The position numbers and the translations under genes were made by a program. A stretch of DNA of 64,000 nt from Lunularia cruciata. Its lineage: Eukaryota > Streptophyta > Marchantiopsida > Lunulariales > Lunulariaceae. This document shows positions 24,296-36,172 of this stretch, piece after piece; position 1 is the stretch's first letter; the number at the start of each line of letters is the position of its first letter. The stretch is from contig OX419757.1 of assembly GCA_948567375.1 (NCBI GenBank), forward strand, positions 23,188,001 to 23,252,000, given 5' to 3'. A model generated the notes under the pieces. The model searched no databases and had not been told where the DNA came from. It saw only the letters and a list, made by a program, of their open reading frames with translations.

Positions 24296-25329
24296 CTACC
24301 TTCTATGGTACATCTTCCATGTATCATGGTTAATCCTATCAAAGTGTCTTCCTCCCAACTCCTTGAGATCATAGGTGTAATTGCCCCACACCTTCTCCAC
24401 TATGAAAGGTCCAAAGTACTTAGGCAAAAACTTCTTTTGCACTCTCTTGAATCGAATAGAATCAAACAACATTATCCAATCACCTTCTTTGAAAGTCTCC
24501 ACCTTCTTCTTGCCTTGCCTCTTGTCATAGCTCTCTTTTTGTTTTGTTTGGCTTGCTCCACTCAAACCATAGCAACTGCTCTTGCCTCTTCCAACTCCAT
24601 GAGTTGATCCTTCCTTGACTTCTCTGCATCACCTCCTTGTGCTTTCTTCAATCTCCTATGAATGCTCTGGAAGGTAGGAAGATCAAAGTGAATAGGTAAG
24701 GTAGACTCAATACCATACACCAATTGAAATGGAAAATATCCGGTAGAAGTCTTCATGGTTGTCCTATACTCCCACAAAACTGCATGAATCCTCTTGTCCC
24801 GATGATGTTTAGCCCACTCCATTTCTGCATCTTTGTCCAACATCATGCACAAGGTCTGATTGGTTCTCTCTGCCAAGCCATTGGAATTTGGATTATAGGA
24901 TGTAGTTACTCTATGTATGATAGAGAAATGTCGTAGCATGGCTATAGTAAGGCTTCTTGTAAACTCTCCTCCTCTATCAAAAACCAACTCCAAAGGGTAT
25001 CCAAACCTAGTGATAATGCATTCATAAAGAAATCTACCTACTTCATCTTCATTCTTGTCCCTCAATGGTCTAGCCTCAACCCACTTGGTAAGGTAATCAG
25101 TAACTACCACAATGTACCAATTGTTCCTTGGGGTTCTATTGAAAGGACCTACAAAATCAATTCTCCACTTCTCAAAAGGTCCTAACAATGGAATTGATCT
25201 AAGTGGTGGAGTGGATGTAGAATTTCTAGCAAAAGCTTGACAAACATGACAAGTTTTGCAATAATCAAGACAATCCTTGAAAATCCCCCTCCAATGGTAA
25301 CCTACATCTAGAATCTTGAAAGCAGTCAC
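24296..25329 (-). pseudogene. B1 integrase
   Basis: Two long minus-strand frames, 24562-25329 and 24296-24565, together cover most of a Ty3/gypsy integrase. The zinc-binding Cys pair is in CKTCHVC. The catalytic residues are visible as D in WRIDFVGP, D in LVFDRGGEF and E in SNGLAERTNQ. The C-terminal module reads VETFKEGDWIMLFDSI and LPKYFGPFIVEKV, a GPF/Y motif. No chromodomain follows before the LTR at 24247. It is one of the best preserved genes in the window: the integrase-specific His pair lies just upstream (GGHFA at the end of the RNase H frame), with a stop between the two frames. Confidence 0.85.
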
Positions 25330-25332
25330 CTT

Positions 25333-26200
25333 TCATGCAAAGTGTCCTCCACATACTAAACCTTCATGAAACTCCTTTATGAGTAGGATAGACTCTTCCT
25401 TACCCACTGCTCTTCGAAGTAGACCATCTGCTACTTGGTGAAAAAGAATATCCTCCACCATTGTGTAAGGTCTAGATCTTGCTTCAAGGGCCTTCCTCTC
25501 CCTAGCATGCATCCCTTCTGGATAGTTACCTCTTGTCATAAAATCCACAATCTCCTTGTACTCCATTGGAACCTCTTGAGTGACTGAGATTGTCATGAGC
25601 TCCTCATCCAAGAAGGAATCATCCATTGGCTCATCTCTATCATGATCATAGGCTCTTGATAACAAATCAGCATTTGCATGTTTCTTTCGTGGCCTATCCT
25701 CAATGGTGTTGTCATACTCAGACAAGAGTATCATCCACCTTGCTAGTCTCCCTTCAACATTAGTCTTGTTGAAGATGTACTTCAAAGCCTTGTGATCCAT
25801 GACAATGGTGGCTTTCCCTCCAATCAAGTAGTGTCTAAACTTCTTGAGACCAAAGATCACTACCAACCCTTCTCTCTCCATGACAGAGTAGTTCTTCTCT
25901 GCTGAAACCATTTGCCTACTAGCATAAGCTATTGGATGATCATGCCCATCTTGGTCTAATTGACTAAGAGTGCATCCTATAGCTACATTAGAAGCATCAG
26001 TGTAGAGGATAAAAGGTTTACTCCAATCAGGTTTAGCAAGAATTGGAGCTACAACAAGGGATTGCTTGAGCTCCTCAAAAGCTTTGAGAGCCTCCTTGTC
26101 CTCCAAAATCACCATGTAATCTACACCCTTCTTCATGTAGATGGTCAATGCATAAGCCTTGTTGGAAAATGAGAAGATGAACCTCCTATAGTACCCAACC
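25333..26200 (-). pseudogene. B1 RT thumb and RNase H
   Basis: The minus-strand frame begins in the RT thumb/connection (VGYYRRFIFSFSNKAYAL) and continues into RNase H. Catalytic carboxylates are visible as D in LYTDASNVAIG, E in YSVMEREGLVVIFGL and D in TIVMDHKALKYI, with HANADLLSR following. It then runs to the integrase zinc finger, ending at GGHFA. The RT palm, with motif A and YxDD, is missing: the frame starts directly after a duplicated 19-base block that marks the deletion junction. Reverse transcription by this copy is therefore impossible. Confidence 0.85.
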
Positions 26201-26227
26201 ATCCCGGTACCTCCTATAGTACCCAAC
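26181..26227. repeat. Direct repeat at RT deletion junction
   Basis: The 19-base block ACCTCCTATAGTACCCAAC occurs at 26181-26199 and again at 26209-26227, separated by 9 bases. It lies exactly where the RT palm is missing from B1. Such a short duplication with filler is typical of imprecise break repair. Confidence 0.8.
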
Positions 26228-26681
26228 ATTGGCGGATTGGTCTTGCATGTGACTCCACCTCTATCTTGTGCTCCTCCAAGGTGACTTCCTTCAAATCCTT
26301 GTAACTAAAAGCATACACATGGATGAACTTGCAAAAAATCTCCTCAAATCTCACCTTCTCCTCCTTGATAGCATTTGGGCCATACTTGAGGGTAGCTAAC
26401 CTTCTCTCTACCTCCTCAAGTGTCAATGGTGATTTATTTGGGTCCTTCAAAACCTCTGGCTTAGGTGCAAAATCCATAGCACACAAAGGATACACATTTG
26501 AATCAGATTCAGATTCATCCTCCTCCATGGAAGTCTCCTCTTCCATGCTTGTGTCCACACCTGAAGCTCCTTCTTCAGAATTTGATTCCCAATAATCAGA
26601 AGATGGTGTATCTGAATGTGAAGTGTTGGTGGTGTTAGTCACAAGAATTGTGACTCTATGGTTTGATGGCCCAATCCTCAA
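26214..26681 (-). pseudogene. B1 protease-RT linker and RT N-terminus
   Basis: Minus-strand frame with an acidic, Ser/Glu-rich linker (GVDTSMEEETSMEEDES), then SPLTLEEVERRLATLKYG and HKIEVESHARPIRQ. The H-x-I ... A-R-P-I-R-Q box is the usual N-terminal edge of a Ty3/gypsy RT. After PIRQ the normal RT sequence stops at the deletion junction. Confidence 0.75.
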
Positions 26682-26753
26682 GTACCCTTTGTGTCATCGA
26701 TTAGTTGTGCGTGCTGCTCTCAACCATGGCCTCCCAAGAAGTAAGTCATAGCT

Positions 26754-27446
26754 TTAATCCTTCAAGACTTGGAAAGTCATGAGATTTTGAACTCCCATAA
26801 CTAAAACTACCACCTTATCCATCACCCCTACTGGTTGAACTTGTTGTTTGTTTGCCATGCTCACCACAAATGTTGAAGGTCTTGAGGGTATCATACCCAA
26901 CTTCTTCATCAACCTTTTTGACATGGCATTCACTGCTGATCCTCCATCAACAAGTGCATCCTTGATGTTGTGACCATTCACTCTCACATCAATCTTGGAG
27001 GCATATTCACAAGCCTCCCATGGTGCTGGCTTGGCATCCACCACCCCCATTGACACTGGAGCTTTTGCCTTCTTCTTCTTCCTGCTCCTCGTAGAACTCA
27101 AACCACCTCTAAGCTCCTTTCTCAAGGTAGGGTTCAAAGCAATCAATTGGCCCACTGTTATGTTAGCCTTGTGACTACCAACATCCTCCAACACATTGTA
27201 GTTCCATTGTTGCTTTGAAATCAAGAAATCCTCCATCCCCAACTTCTTCCTTGGAGTCTTTGTTGTTGATGGTGTTGAGGTGCAAGTGCTCCTAGTAGAC
27301 ATAGGAGTATCCTTGCTTGGAGTAAATCCTTGAGAAGAATGAACATCCTCTGCAAAACAAGCTCTCGTCTTCTCTTGTGCCAAAAGCTCCAAATTAAGAC
27401 TCTTGGAGTTTGAGCACTCTCCCTTCTCATACTTGCTCTCCACCAC
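26754..27446 (-). pseudogene. B1 gag C-terminus and protease
   Basis: Open minus-strand frame of 230 codons. The C-terminal third reads IKDALVDGGSAVNAMSKRL, a retroviral-type aspartic protease site in which D-G-G-S stands for the usual D-S/T-G. The following part contains LGMIPSRPSTFVVSMANKQ. The N-terminal part is a low-complexity Ser/Thr-rich linker with DFLISKQQWNYNVLEDVG, shared with B3. One stop separates it from the zinc-knuckle region upstream. Confidence 0.8.
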
Positions 27447-27449
27447 ATC

Positions 27450-27780
27450 TATGGATGCTATCCCTTTACCTTGTTTGGATTAGGAGCCACTTGGGTTTCA
27501 CTACCACCCTCTTTCCCTCTATTGGCTTCCTCATAACCCCTTCTTCCATGGTAAGTGGAATTTGGGCAATTCCTTTGGATATGGCCTCTTCCTCCACAAC
27601 CAAAAAAATTTCTATCATTGAAATTGTTGGCTAGTTGAACTCCTCTATATGGTTAGTTTCCATAACTCCTAGGCCCTCTCCCTACATTCTGATCTACCTT
27701 TTCTCTTCTCCCATAGTTGCACCACATTGATCTTGAGATCCGCAAGTTGTTCTGTGATGGTTTGAAGTGGATCCTTTGGT
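27450..27780 (-). pseudogene. B1 gag zinc-knuckle region
   Basis: Minus-strand coding remnant upstream of the protease. FGCGGRGHIQRNCPN near 27555-27605 is a CCHC knuckle whose first Cys has become Phe. Further upstream is LPKDPLQTITEQLADLKIN. At about 27780 the sequence switches abruptly to plus-strand RT of element C, so the gag N-terminus and 5' LTR of B1 are lost. Confidence 0.65.
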
Positions 27781-28975
27781 AGAGAGTATGCATTAGCAAC
27801 AATGATGCTAGCCAAGAAGGATATGCTTGGCAACTACACAGATAGGTGGATGTGTGGAGATTACCATCCTATCAACCGACAGACCAAGGCTGATCGGTAT
27901 GCCATGCCTACACTAGAGGAGATTTTTGATACAATTGGGCATGCAAAGGTCTTCAGTACTTTGGATCTTTGAGCGGGATATCATCAGTTGTCAATCAAGG
28001 AGGAGGATAAGGCCAAGACAACATTTTGGGCTATTGATCCTCACGGAAAGGATGTGTTATATCAGTGGAGGTTCTTACCATTTGGGTTAAAGAACGCTCT
28101 TGTGAGTTCCAAAGGGTCATGGATAGGATCCTAGCTGGATTGGATTTTTCTTAGTGCTTTATTGATGACATTTTGGTCCATAGCCCTACTGTGGAGGAGC
28201 AAGAAAGACAGTTGTTGGAGGTGTTTGAGAGGTTGAGATCTCATGGACTCAAATTACATCTTAGGAAGTGTAGGTTCTTCCACAAGCAGGTTGAGTATTT
28301 GGGTCCCACTATCTACCCTGGAGGACTTGGTGTTCAATAGACTAAGGTGGAGGCTATTGCATGTATTCCTTGGCCTATGGATGTGAGTAGAGTGCAAGCA
28401 TTTCTTGGGTTGGCAAACTTCTATTGCCACTATGTAAGAGGATTTAGTGCCATTGCCAAGGCCTTGATGAAGCTGACCAAGCTTACACAAGAGTGGTGTT
28501 GGGGAGATGAGCAAGAGAGAGCTTTTGTAGAGCTCAAGGAGAGGTTGACATCTACTCCTATTTTGAAGAGACCAATTAGAGGACCTTCATTTCAGGTTCA
28601 TACTGATTGGAGTATGTTGGGGCTTGGAGCAATGCTCACCCATCATCATGATGAGGAGAAGGAGTTTGTGGTGGCCTATGCTAGTCGCTCCAACAATTCA
28701 GTAGAAGCAAAGTATAGTTCATATGAGGGGGAGTGCTTGGTAGCAATTTGGGCAGTATCACATTTCCAATGTTACCTATTTGGTAACCCCTTCACTCTCA
28801 TCATTGATCATCAGCTGCTGAAGTGGTTGATGGAGTCCGACAAGCTTTCAAGGAAGCTTGGATGATGGGCTCTGGTTTTAGAGGAGTATGATTACACAAT
28901 TGTTCACAGACCTGGAGTGGTGAACGATGATGTAGATGGGTTGAGTAGAAACCCGTGTCCCAACAAGTAGGATCA
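27781..28975 (+). pseudogene. C reverse transcriptase and RNase H
   Basis: Ty3/gypsy pol in the opposite orientation to B1, starting inside the RT fingers (MMLAKKDMLGNYTDRW, CGDYHPINRQTKADRYAMP). Motif A reads FSTLDL followed by a stop where GYHQ continues. The catalytic box is CFIDDILV near 28150. RNase H carboxylates are D in VHTDWSMLGLG, E in SSYEGECLVAIWAV and D in LIIDHQLLKWLM, with VVNDDVDGLSRNP after them. At least four stops and one frameshift break the frame. The upstream gag and protease are missing. The open part at 28347-28865 is 172 codons. Confidence 0.85.
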
Positions 28976-30480
28976 GACTAGAGCATCTTGGCATGGTGAG
29001 ACAGATGAGGAGATGGTGCCAGGTTGCCATGCATCTGCCTTTGTTTGTATATTTTTTGAGGCTTTGGTGGTATCTCTCTCAATGCATACAAGAGGAATTA
29101 TTGAGGTCATAGATCCAGAGAGTGAAGATATTGGTTCAATTCAGCGAGACATTCATGATGATGTCTTAGTGATAGACTATCTTTGCACTTGTGTTGTGGG
29201 TGGCATAGTTGGGGCCAAGGAGAGAGACTGTGTTCTTCAGCAAGCCAGATGGTTCAAATTGGAGGGTAGACACCTTTTTCATGTATAAGAGGATGGTAGA
29301 GTGCAAGTAGTACCACTTCCATCTCAGAGACCACAGTTGGTCTATCATGCTCATGAGGAGCTAGGAAATTTTGGATTCAAGCGTACATATAGCTTACTCT
29401 AGAGTCATTATTGGTGGTGTGGTATGCAGACTAAGGTACAACAGTTTGTTGCCAGAAATGTGGTTTGTGGCCAAGTTAGAGCATCATTCAATGCTCCTAT
29501 GCCATAGTTACATCCATTACCTATCATGGGATTGGGTTACCATTGGAATTTGGTTATTGTTGGAGTTTGGTTTGGTTACCGTTGGAGTTTGGACTTCGCT
29601 GGACCTTGACCGCTGATTGTGAGATATCATCAATATGTCTTGGTGATGGTGGAGCACTTCTCTAAGGGGATTGATTTGGTGGATCTTCCTAACAAGTCTA
29701 GTGAAGGGATAACTTACACGTTCTTGGATCAAGTTCTTAGTCATTTTGGTGCACTGATTGAGGTTTTGATTGATCAAGGTACAAAGTTCTTGGGGGAGTT
29801 TCAGGTCTTGTGTGACAAGGCTTTGATTGATCCTTGTACTACATCCCAACATCACCCTGAGGCAGATGGCTTAGCAGAGAGAGTGGTTCAGACAATGAAG
29901 AGAGGATTGCAAAAGTATGGTTTGCAGAGAGGCCACTTGGGAGATTGGGATCTCCAATTACCTTAGTTGGCCATGGGCTATCGATTCAGCCGGCAAGCCT
30001 CCTTAGCATCCTTCTCTCCTTACTTCCTACTCTATGGACGAGGTCCAGACTTACTTGCAGCTATTTGTTGAGATGCTACTATAGTTTTGGACTTGGATGA
30101 CCTAGATGTATGGATGAGCGCATGTTCTTAACGGGCAAAGATTTTTCAGAGAGTGATGCCGATGGCCTTTGAGAACTTGGCAATTGCTCAACATAGAGAT
30201 ACTTTAAGCTATGCTACCATTTGAGGAAGAGGTTATAGACCCTCAATCTGTTGATTTCATCTAGGAGACTATGTATATCTACAATAGACAACACCAACAA
30301 CACTTGATGTTTTGATAGGCCGCACTATCTTGAGAGTGCATGAGGTTTTGCAATCTGGAGTCCTTGTGTTAGAAGGACATGATGGTGTTGTTTAGAAGGA
30401 TCATGTGCACAATTGTGCACCATGCCACCTCCCAAACATTGATGGTACTATGGACCCAAGCTTAGCACTTGTACATGCAG
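28976..30480 (+). pseudogene. C integrase
   Basis: Continues the C polyprotein. The zinc-binding region is decayed: YHAHEELGNFGFKRT has lost the second His position, and only one Cys of the pair is clear (RNVVCGQ). The core is better: D in SLDFAGP, D in EVLIDQGTKFLGEF and E in EADGLAERVVQTMKRGL. It includes VMVEHFSKGIDLVDLPNK, typical of the first strand region. After 29966 the C-terminal domain is only faintly readable to about 30.4 kb. Several stops interrupt it. Confidence 0.8.
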
Positions 30481-30796
30481 GCTTGAGGTGTATGTTATGT
30501 GGCTCTTCTGGTGGAGCTGCTACTATGTGAGTGTGGGATAGTTATTTGAGAGGATGACATATGGCATGTATGACTCCTCCTCTCATGGTGGTTCCTCAGG
30601 GACAGTGGTTATGTCCTAGATGTACTTGACATATAGCTAGTTCATTCCTTATATGGTATAGATTGCAGATAGGCGACTAACAATGGGGCTCCAGAGCACC
30701 CTGCCTCCTAATCTTTGCCCATCATAGGGTATACCATATACTTGGAGTAGATGGCTATCTGGAGTTAGAGGGACCTAACTGCCAGCTAGAGGGGCG

Positions 30797-31453
30797 ATTG
30801 TGGCACTTTAGAGTTTATGTATGACTTATGTGTGAGTTGTACTTCTATTGTGTATGATGTTGACAACAATGTTTGTTGTGTAGTGATGTATATATGCACA
30901 ATATCTATCATGCTATTTGTAGTGTTGCATCTAGATTGCTTGGACATTGGAGTTTTAGTGGTAGTAGTTAGAGGCATTTTGGCAGTTATTCATAGACTAT
31001 TTCCGACGGTCAGATTTTGTGTTTGGGGTACTAACTTCATGGTGAGGCACACCGTCACTTACACTGTCCGTGCCATTGGGTGTGCCATCAACAGGACCGT
31101 TGGAATGAGACCTAGGTCAAAATCAAGAGTATACTCTGGAAGTGCAGCTCCAAAGAGTTCGCTTCTTTGATGTAGAGCCTTCAAGTTCCTAGCTAGAGTG
31201 GACAGAAAGCCGGTGAGCGTCACTTAGAGTTTCTTAGCTAGAGTGGGTGTGGCTTGACTGTAGTCAGTGCCCAGTTGTTGGCAAGTTGTTGAGGATCAGA
31301 TCAAGTATTAATTTGAGTTCAATTGATTTGAGTTGTAAATGATCTGATTATTGTGGCACTTTAGAGTTTATGTCTGACTTATGTGTGAGTTGTGCTTCTA
31401 TTGTGTATGATGTTGACAATGATGTATGTTGTGTAACAATGTATATATGCACG
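30797..31453 (+). repeat. C LTR-like direct repeats
   Basis: A block of about 109 bases starting TGTGGCACTTTAGAG is present at 30797-30905 and again at 31345-31453, 548 bases apart, about 93 percent alike by eye. A purine-rich run AGAGGGGCGAT precedes the first copy, as a polypurine tract precedes a 3' LTR. The first copy probably starts the 3' LTR of element C, and the second may start another LTR in tandem. The second is cut by an E-type LTR end at 31457. No primer site was recognised between them. A 117-codon frame at 30817-31170 falls in this repeat and is not treated as a gene. Confidence 0.5.
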
Positions 31454-31456
31454 ACA

Positions 31457-31530
31457 TGTATAACATCTCTAAAAATTATTACCAAATCAATTTTCACCTA
31501 GAGCTAATTTTTCTAGCTAATGATATTACA
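31457..31530. repeat. E LTR terminal block
   Basis: A 74-base copy of the E LTR end (TGTATAACATC ... GATATTACA) matching 224-295 and the parts before 9184 and 20468. Only the terminal block is present, and the flanks on both sides are unrelated to E1 or E2. Confidence 0.6.
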
Positions 31531-32140
31531 TTAGGCCATGCATCCTTATATTGGGGAGGAATCAATTGCAAGTATCTTAATAATAGGCTGTCATAACTGA
31601 TAGCAAATGATGCTCCATCAAACCCTTGTATATCTCACTCCTTGGTCACTATTGCTTCTTCTTTTTGTTGAACTCCTTCATGCATATCCTCTCCTTAAAT
31701 ATCCATTTCATCCCCCTTGGCCCTTCCTACTGTCATGCCTACACTCTCAACTGCAAGGGTGAATTGGGTGTGTTGAGGTTGTTAGTTCTTTGCTCCAAAG
31801 AACTTCTTGATCTTTGGCTTGATAACTCTCTTCTACTTGCTCCTCCTCATGTGATGTAGATGTTGCATCTAAATACTCTTCTCTTCTCTCCAATGTAGTT
31901 TTGGTGTCTTGAAGGAAGAGCTCTTCTTTCTCTATTTCTTCTTTTTTGGTTTCCTCTTTGTCTAAAAAGATATCCATTACTTGTGGATTCTTTTGTACCT
32001 TCTTGGCAAGACCTTGAAATCTTGAAGGGGTAGCTCACTTGTTTTCTAGGACAACCTTCATCATCTTCACCTCTACAAAATTGCCAATTATAGCAAATTC
32101 CTAGTCCGCTTTCCAAATTACTTGTGTTACTCCCTTTCCT
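31531..32140 (-). pseudogene. Unidentified acidic reading frame
   Basis: Minus-strand frame with FQGLAKKVQKNPQVMDIFLD followed by a Glu/Lys-rich stretch (EETKKEEIEKEELFLQ, TLERREEYLDATSTSHEEE) over 31747-32050. Upstream is LEFAIIGNFVEVKMMKVVL and a stop; downstream, after stops, is YDSLLLRYLQLIPPQYKDAWP split by none, read to about 31520. It ends at the E LTR block, which suggests the 3' part of another element's ORF. I do not recognise the protein. Low complexity is a caution. Confidence 0.35.
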
Positions 32141-35100
32141 TTTGGTTAGGATGCAAAGTACTACTCTGAGTAGAAGTGAATTTGGAACTTATTTTACTCC
32201 TTGATTAGCAAATTGAGGCCCATGTATAAATCTATCACAAATAGAGCAAGGCAAGTGGCACTTCAGTTGTCCTACAACTCTTATAAAATAGATTAGATGT
32301 GCAATTAAAAATATATTTGCCCAATTTACTACCACTCTTTGATACATATGCTCAAATAAGATAGCTTGATGAAGTAGGTGGTACTCTTCAAGTGTGAAAA
32401 CTTTATTTGCAAAGCCTCAATTGCTCTTTAGATTGGGTCATTGTGATTAATGATCCTCCATTGGTAGCTGGTATTTTGCTTCTCTATGAAGGACTCAACA
32501 ATTCTTGAATTCACTTCTTCTCCCATGTTTCCAAGCTTAGTATCAAGAGTAATGGCTTATGCACTACTTGCATTCAACCCAAGAACCATCCTCTAATGCT
32601 CCGTGCTCCATCCCTTTAGGTTACCTCAGATTTCACCACTTTCTTGGTTTCTACTCCTCATTTCATGAACCATGAATAGTGAGCTAAGGTCCAAATTTCA
32701 AAGTAAGAAGGCTTGCTTTGGAGAAACTTACTCATAATCATTTCTACTTATCCACTACTAGATAGTGGAGGATTTTGGTGATTCAATGCCAACCAAAAAA
32801 TACTAAAGTCAAAAAAAAGAAGTTGTTCCCTAAAGGAATATGGGTAAAAAATGACTAGAAATGAAGGAAGCATCACAATGTCATAGTTCATTTATTATTT
32901 CCTATTTAACCTCTTGGATAGGAGATAATAAGAGGGTAGTGTAACTCCCTATGGTGCACTATAGAAAAGATAAAATTAACCATCACTCTCACTATGTATA
33001 TAATCAAAGTTACTCTTGAAGGTGATGGTTCACTATGCCCTTAAGATCACTTTAACCTAAAGATATCAACTCCAAAGGCATGTCTTACCCTTCTCTAAAG
33101 TCACAACCCTAAAGACATCTTTTAGTTGGTTGAATGCACTTTGTTTTTAAGTTTGTGATACTCCCAATGCTCCAAATCCTAGTTGATTCCTTAGCACATT
33201 GTTTCACTCCTTTGGGTCCCTCAAGAATCAGATATTTTGATAAAGTGCAAATTTACTTTGTACTATAGAACTTGTGATCCTATTGTGAAATTCCTCATCA
33301 CTACTCAACAAAACATTTAGAATAAAACAAATTGGTATACTTTGGTTGTATACAAAAATTGCATGAGAAAGTCTAAAATTATTGGGCCAAAGCCTTATAT
33401 ACAATTTACTTATTTACATCAAAGGGACTTAACACTTAAGTAGGCTCCTTGGTAATCTCCTATCTGATCCTACATCATTCACTTCAGGATTCAAATCCTA
33501 TCTTATCTTAATCACATCTATGTTGGCTAGGCTCCTTACACATACCAATCAACATGTGTCAAGTATTTCCCAAATTGATTTTGAAATATAATTTCTTCAT
33601 AATTGCAACTATAAAGGCACTACTCCAAAGTATTAACAACTAAGAATAATTATTTAACAGCAAAGTCTAATATAACACTAAAGTCATTTATCTTGGAATA
33701 TTTACAATTACAAATGCTTACTTAATAACAAAGTCTTGTACAACTTCAAAGGCAATTCTCTAGAAATATTGGAACATCTAGGTTAATGCTCCTATTTTCC
33801 AGGTTGACATCTCAACTTATAAGTTGATTCTGGTTGCTTATTTTGCTATTACCAACGCTTTGATTTTATTGTCATACATTGTTTACCATGCAAACACAAG
33901 CAATGCAACTAAATCATCTGCTACATATAGTGATCAACCAATTAGAATCCACCATGGATGTCAACCTAGATGCTCTTATAAATATATAGATTTATGAAGG
34001 TCTTCCTACTTGAGGATCTCCACAACAACCTTGGGAATTCTGAACCTTCAAATGCTTATAATGTTTGCTATAGACCTCCAAGTACTACAAATTTGGCATC
34101 AATGGAAATCCCTTGAAAAGACAATTCTAACAAGATAAGACTGCTCTATTTTGATACATAAACACAAAGATATTAGCCCCAAAGTGAAAATAGAAAAATT
34201 CTGTTTGGGAAGAAAACTCTTTAGAATAGGATCCTTCATGGAGAGAATTCTTTGGTGGCTGGGTAGTCATTATTTTCATGTGAGAACTCTTGGTTGGGTC
34301 CCAATTATCCTTGGTGGCAGTTCTTTATCTAGGTCTTTGGGGCAAAGGTCTTCAAGACCTGGGATATTTGGAGCCATCTCCTTTGTACCTTTGCATACAT
34401 AAGGATGAAGGTGAATAATACCCAACTAAGGGGTTTCTCACCTAATCATGACAATATGCTTCTTTATATTTTACAAAAAATAAATTGGAACAAACTGGAA
34501 TAAATGGAACAAAATAGAATAAAAGATGGAGCACCATAAAGATCATTGCTATCGTCTTCCTCATTGCTTGTTATCCTATCACCATTTTGCTATTGAGGGA
34601 TTACTAACCCAAAGAAATACCTAACTACTGAAGACTCTAATTCAATACTCACTCTTTGGTTGCTCTTAGAGAATTTTCTAATAGAAGATGAAATTGATTG
34701 TAAGAAATTTCTCATAAAATTTAAAATTACTTACCCAATACCTAATTTCATAGTAGGTGTTCTTTGCTCAAAGGTCTCAAATGGGTAAGTTATTACTACC
34801 TCATGTAAAAAAACCTTTGAGAGGCACCAATGGTCCTTGGTGGGGTTCTTTGCTTAGGTGGCACCACCATTCAAATTTGTAGTACTATCATCGGTTCTCA
34901 AAATCTTTGTGCAAAGAATCTTAAAACTCTTCTCTCTGGCTTGGATTATGTTTTGCACTTCCTTCTTACCATAATGCAAATCTTCCTAGACTAATTCTTT
35001 TTACCCTTACATATATAGAGATAGGTCTAAAGATTGCTCATACACAATGGTTTCTCCCTTCAAATAAGAAAATAACACCTCTCATCTTTACAATGAGTAA

Positions 35101-35275
35101 GAAAAAATTAAAAGTTTTGCAAAAATGTGTGCAGCTTTGTTAGATTTAAGCTAAAAATTGGTATTAGAGAAAACTTGGATGGTGAGTGTATTTAGAGTGT
35201 TTTGTGCAAGCAATTTTTTTACTCCTTAAAGTTTTCCCAATGTTTTATCACATGGAATTTGGAGTTATTGGGTCA
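32141..35275. other. no gene seen
   Basis: About 3.1 kb of AT-rich sequence. A frame of 83 codons at 34151-34402 has no motif. No LTR ends, polymerase motifs, tRNA-like folds or tandem arrays were found. Confidence 0.45.
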
Positions 35276-35960
35276 TGTAACACCCATTTGTGCATGTATG
35301 TGCTATTGTGATATTTAGTTTGGTATTATAAGTACTTGAGAGATATTATTTAGAGCTAAAGTATGGTTCTACATTAGTCATGATTAGCTAAAGATAGTCA
35401 TTGTTAAGATAGAGTAGACCTTACTTTAGAGGAAATAGGAAAGATGCACACCACTATTTTGGATTCTAATGTGTTGACTTGGTATTATTCATAGGTGTTT
35501 GGCTTTGAGGAAAGAATTGAGAACTCTTAGACCCACAAGTTATTTTTTTAATTCTTCTATAGTCCAAGGAAAGCCCTTGTGAAGGAAACATTAATGTAAT
35601 GGTTAGGTCAAGATAAGACCACATGCTTAGGAGAATATTCCCATGAGTATAGATATTCCTTTAGCTTTTTGACTTTATTTGACTTTTAGCCTAGTAACTT
35701 GAGTTACTCTAGTAATTATTAACTTTGGTGTGTAATTATTTCACAAGTATACAAACTAGAGGTGATGAGGTACTCATCATCCTTTCATTTTGCAACTATC
35801 CCTCTCTCATTGAGTTCTCTAGTGAGCAATGCCTTGAGTCTTGGAATGTTAGCCTTGGAGGAGTATGATGGAGTTGGGGTTCTTTGCCTTCTTAGTCCAT
35901 GGTCGGTTACCATAATAGCAATTAGAGGTTCATCCTAAGTGAGAGACATGCCGGCTCACA
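35276..35960 (+). mobile_element. Solo B LTR
   Basis: Complete 685-base LTR beginning TGTAACACCCATTTGTGC and ending ATGCCGGCTCACA. It aligns over its whole length with the reverse complement of the B1 LTR halves (24247 to 23770 and 21867 to 21659), which confirms how those halves join once the A LTR is removed. No internal domain or primer site follows. The flanks GGTCA and GTCCA are only partly alike, so the target duplication is eroded or absent. Confidence 0.85.
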
Positions 35961-36115
35961 GTCCATCAAAGAGTTCAAGTAAAATGAAAATAGTACTTAA
36001 TGAATATCAATTGGAGTTCAAAATGTAGGATGATTGAGGTTTGAGCTTTGATGATGATTTTTTTTATCAAATTTGAGGATTTAGCTATTGATTTTGTCCA
36101 AGACAGTTAATATTG

Positions 36116-36172
<57 letters not shown>

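Noticed and set aside
30817-31170. A 117-codon hydrophobic frame
   Set aside because: It lies across the directly repeated LTR-like sequence of element C, so it is probably accidental.
35271-35965. GGTCA/GTCCA as target duplication of the solo B LTR
   Set aside because: Only three of five positions agree, no better than expected by chance.
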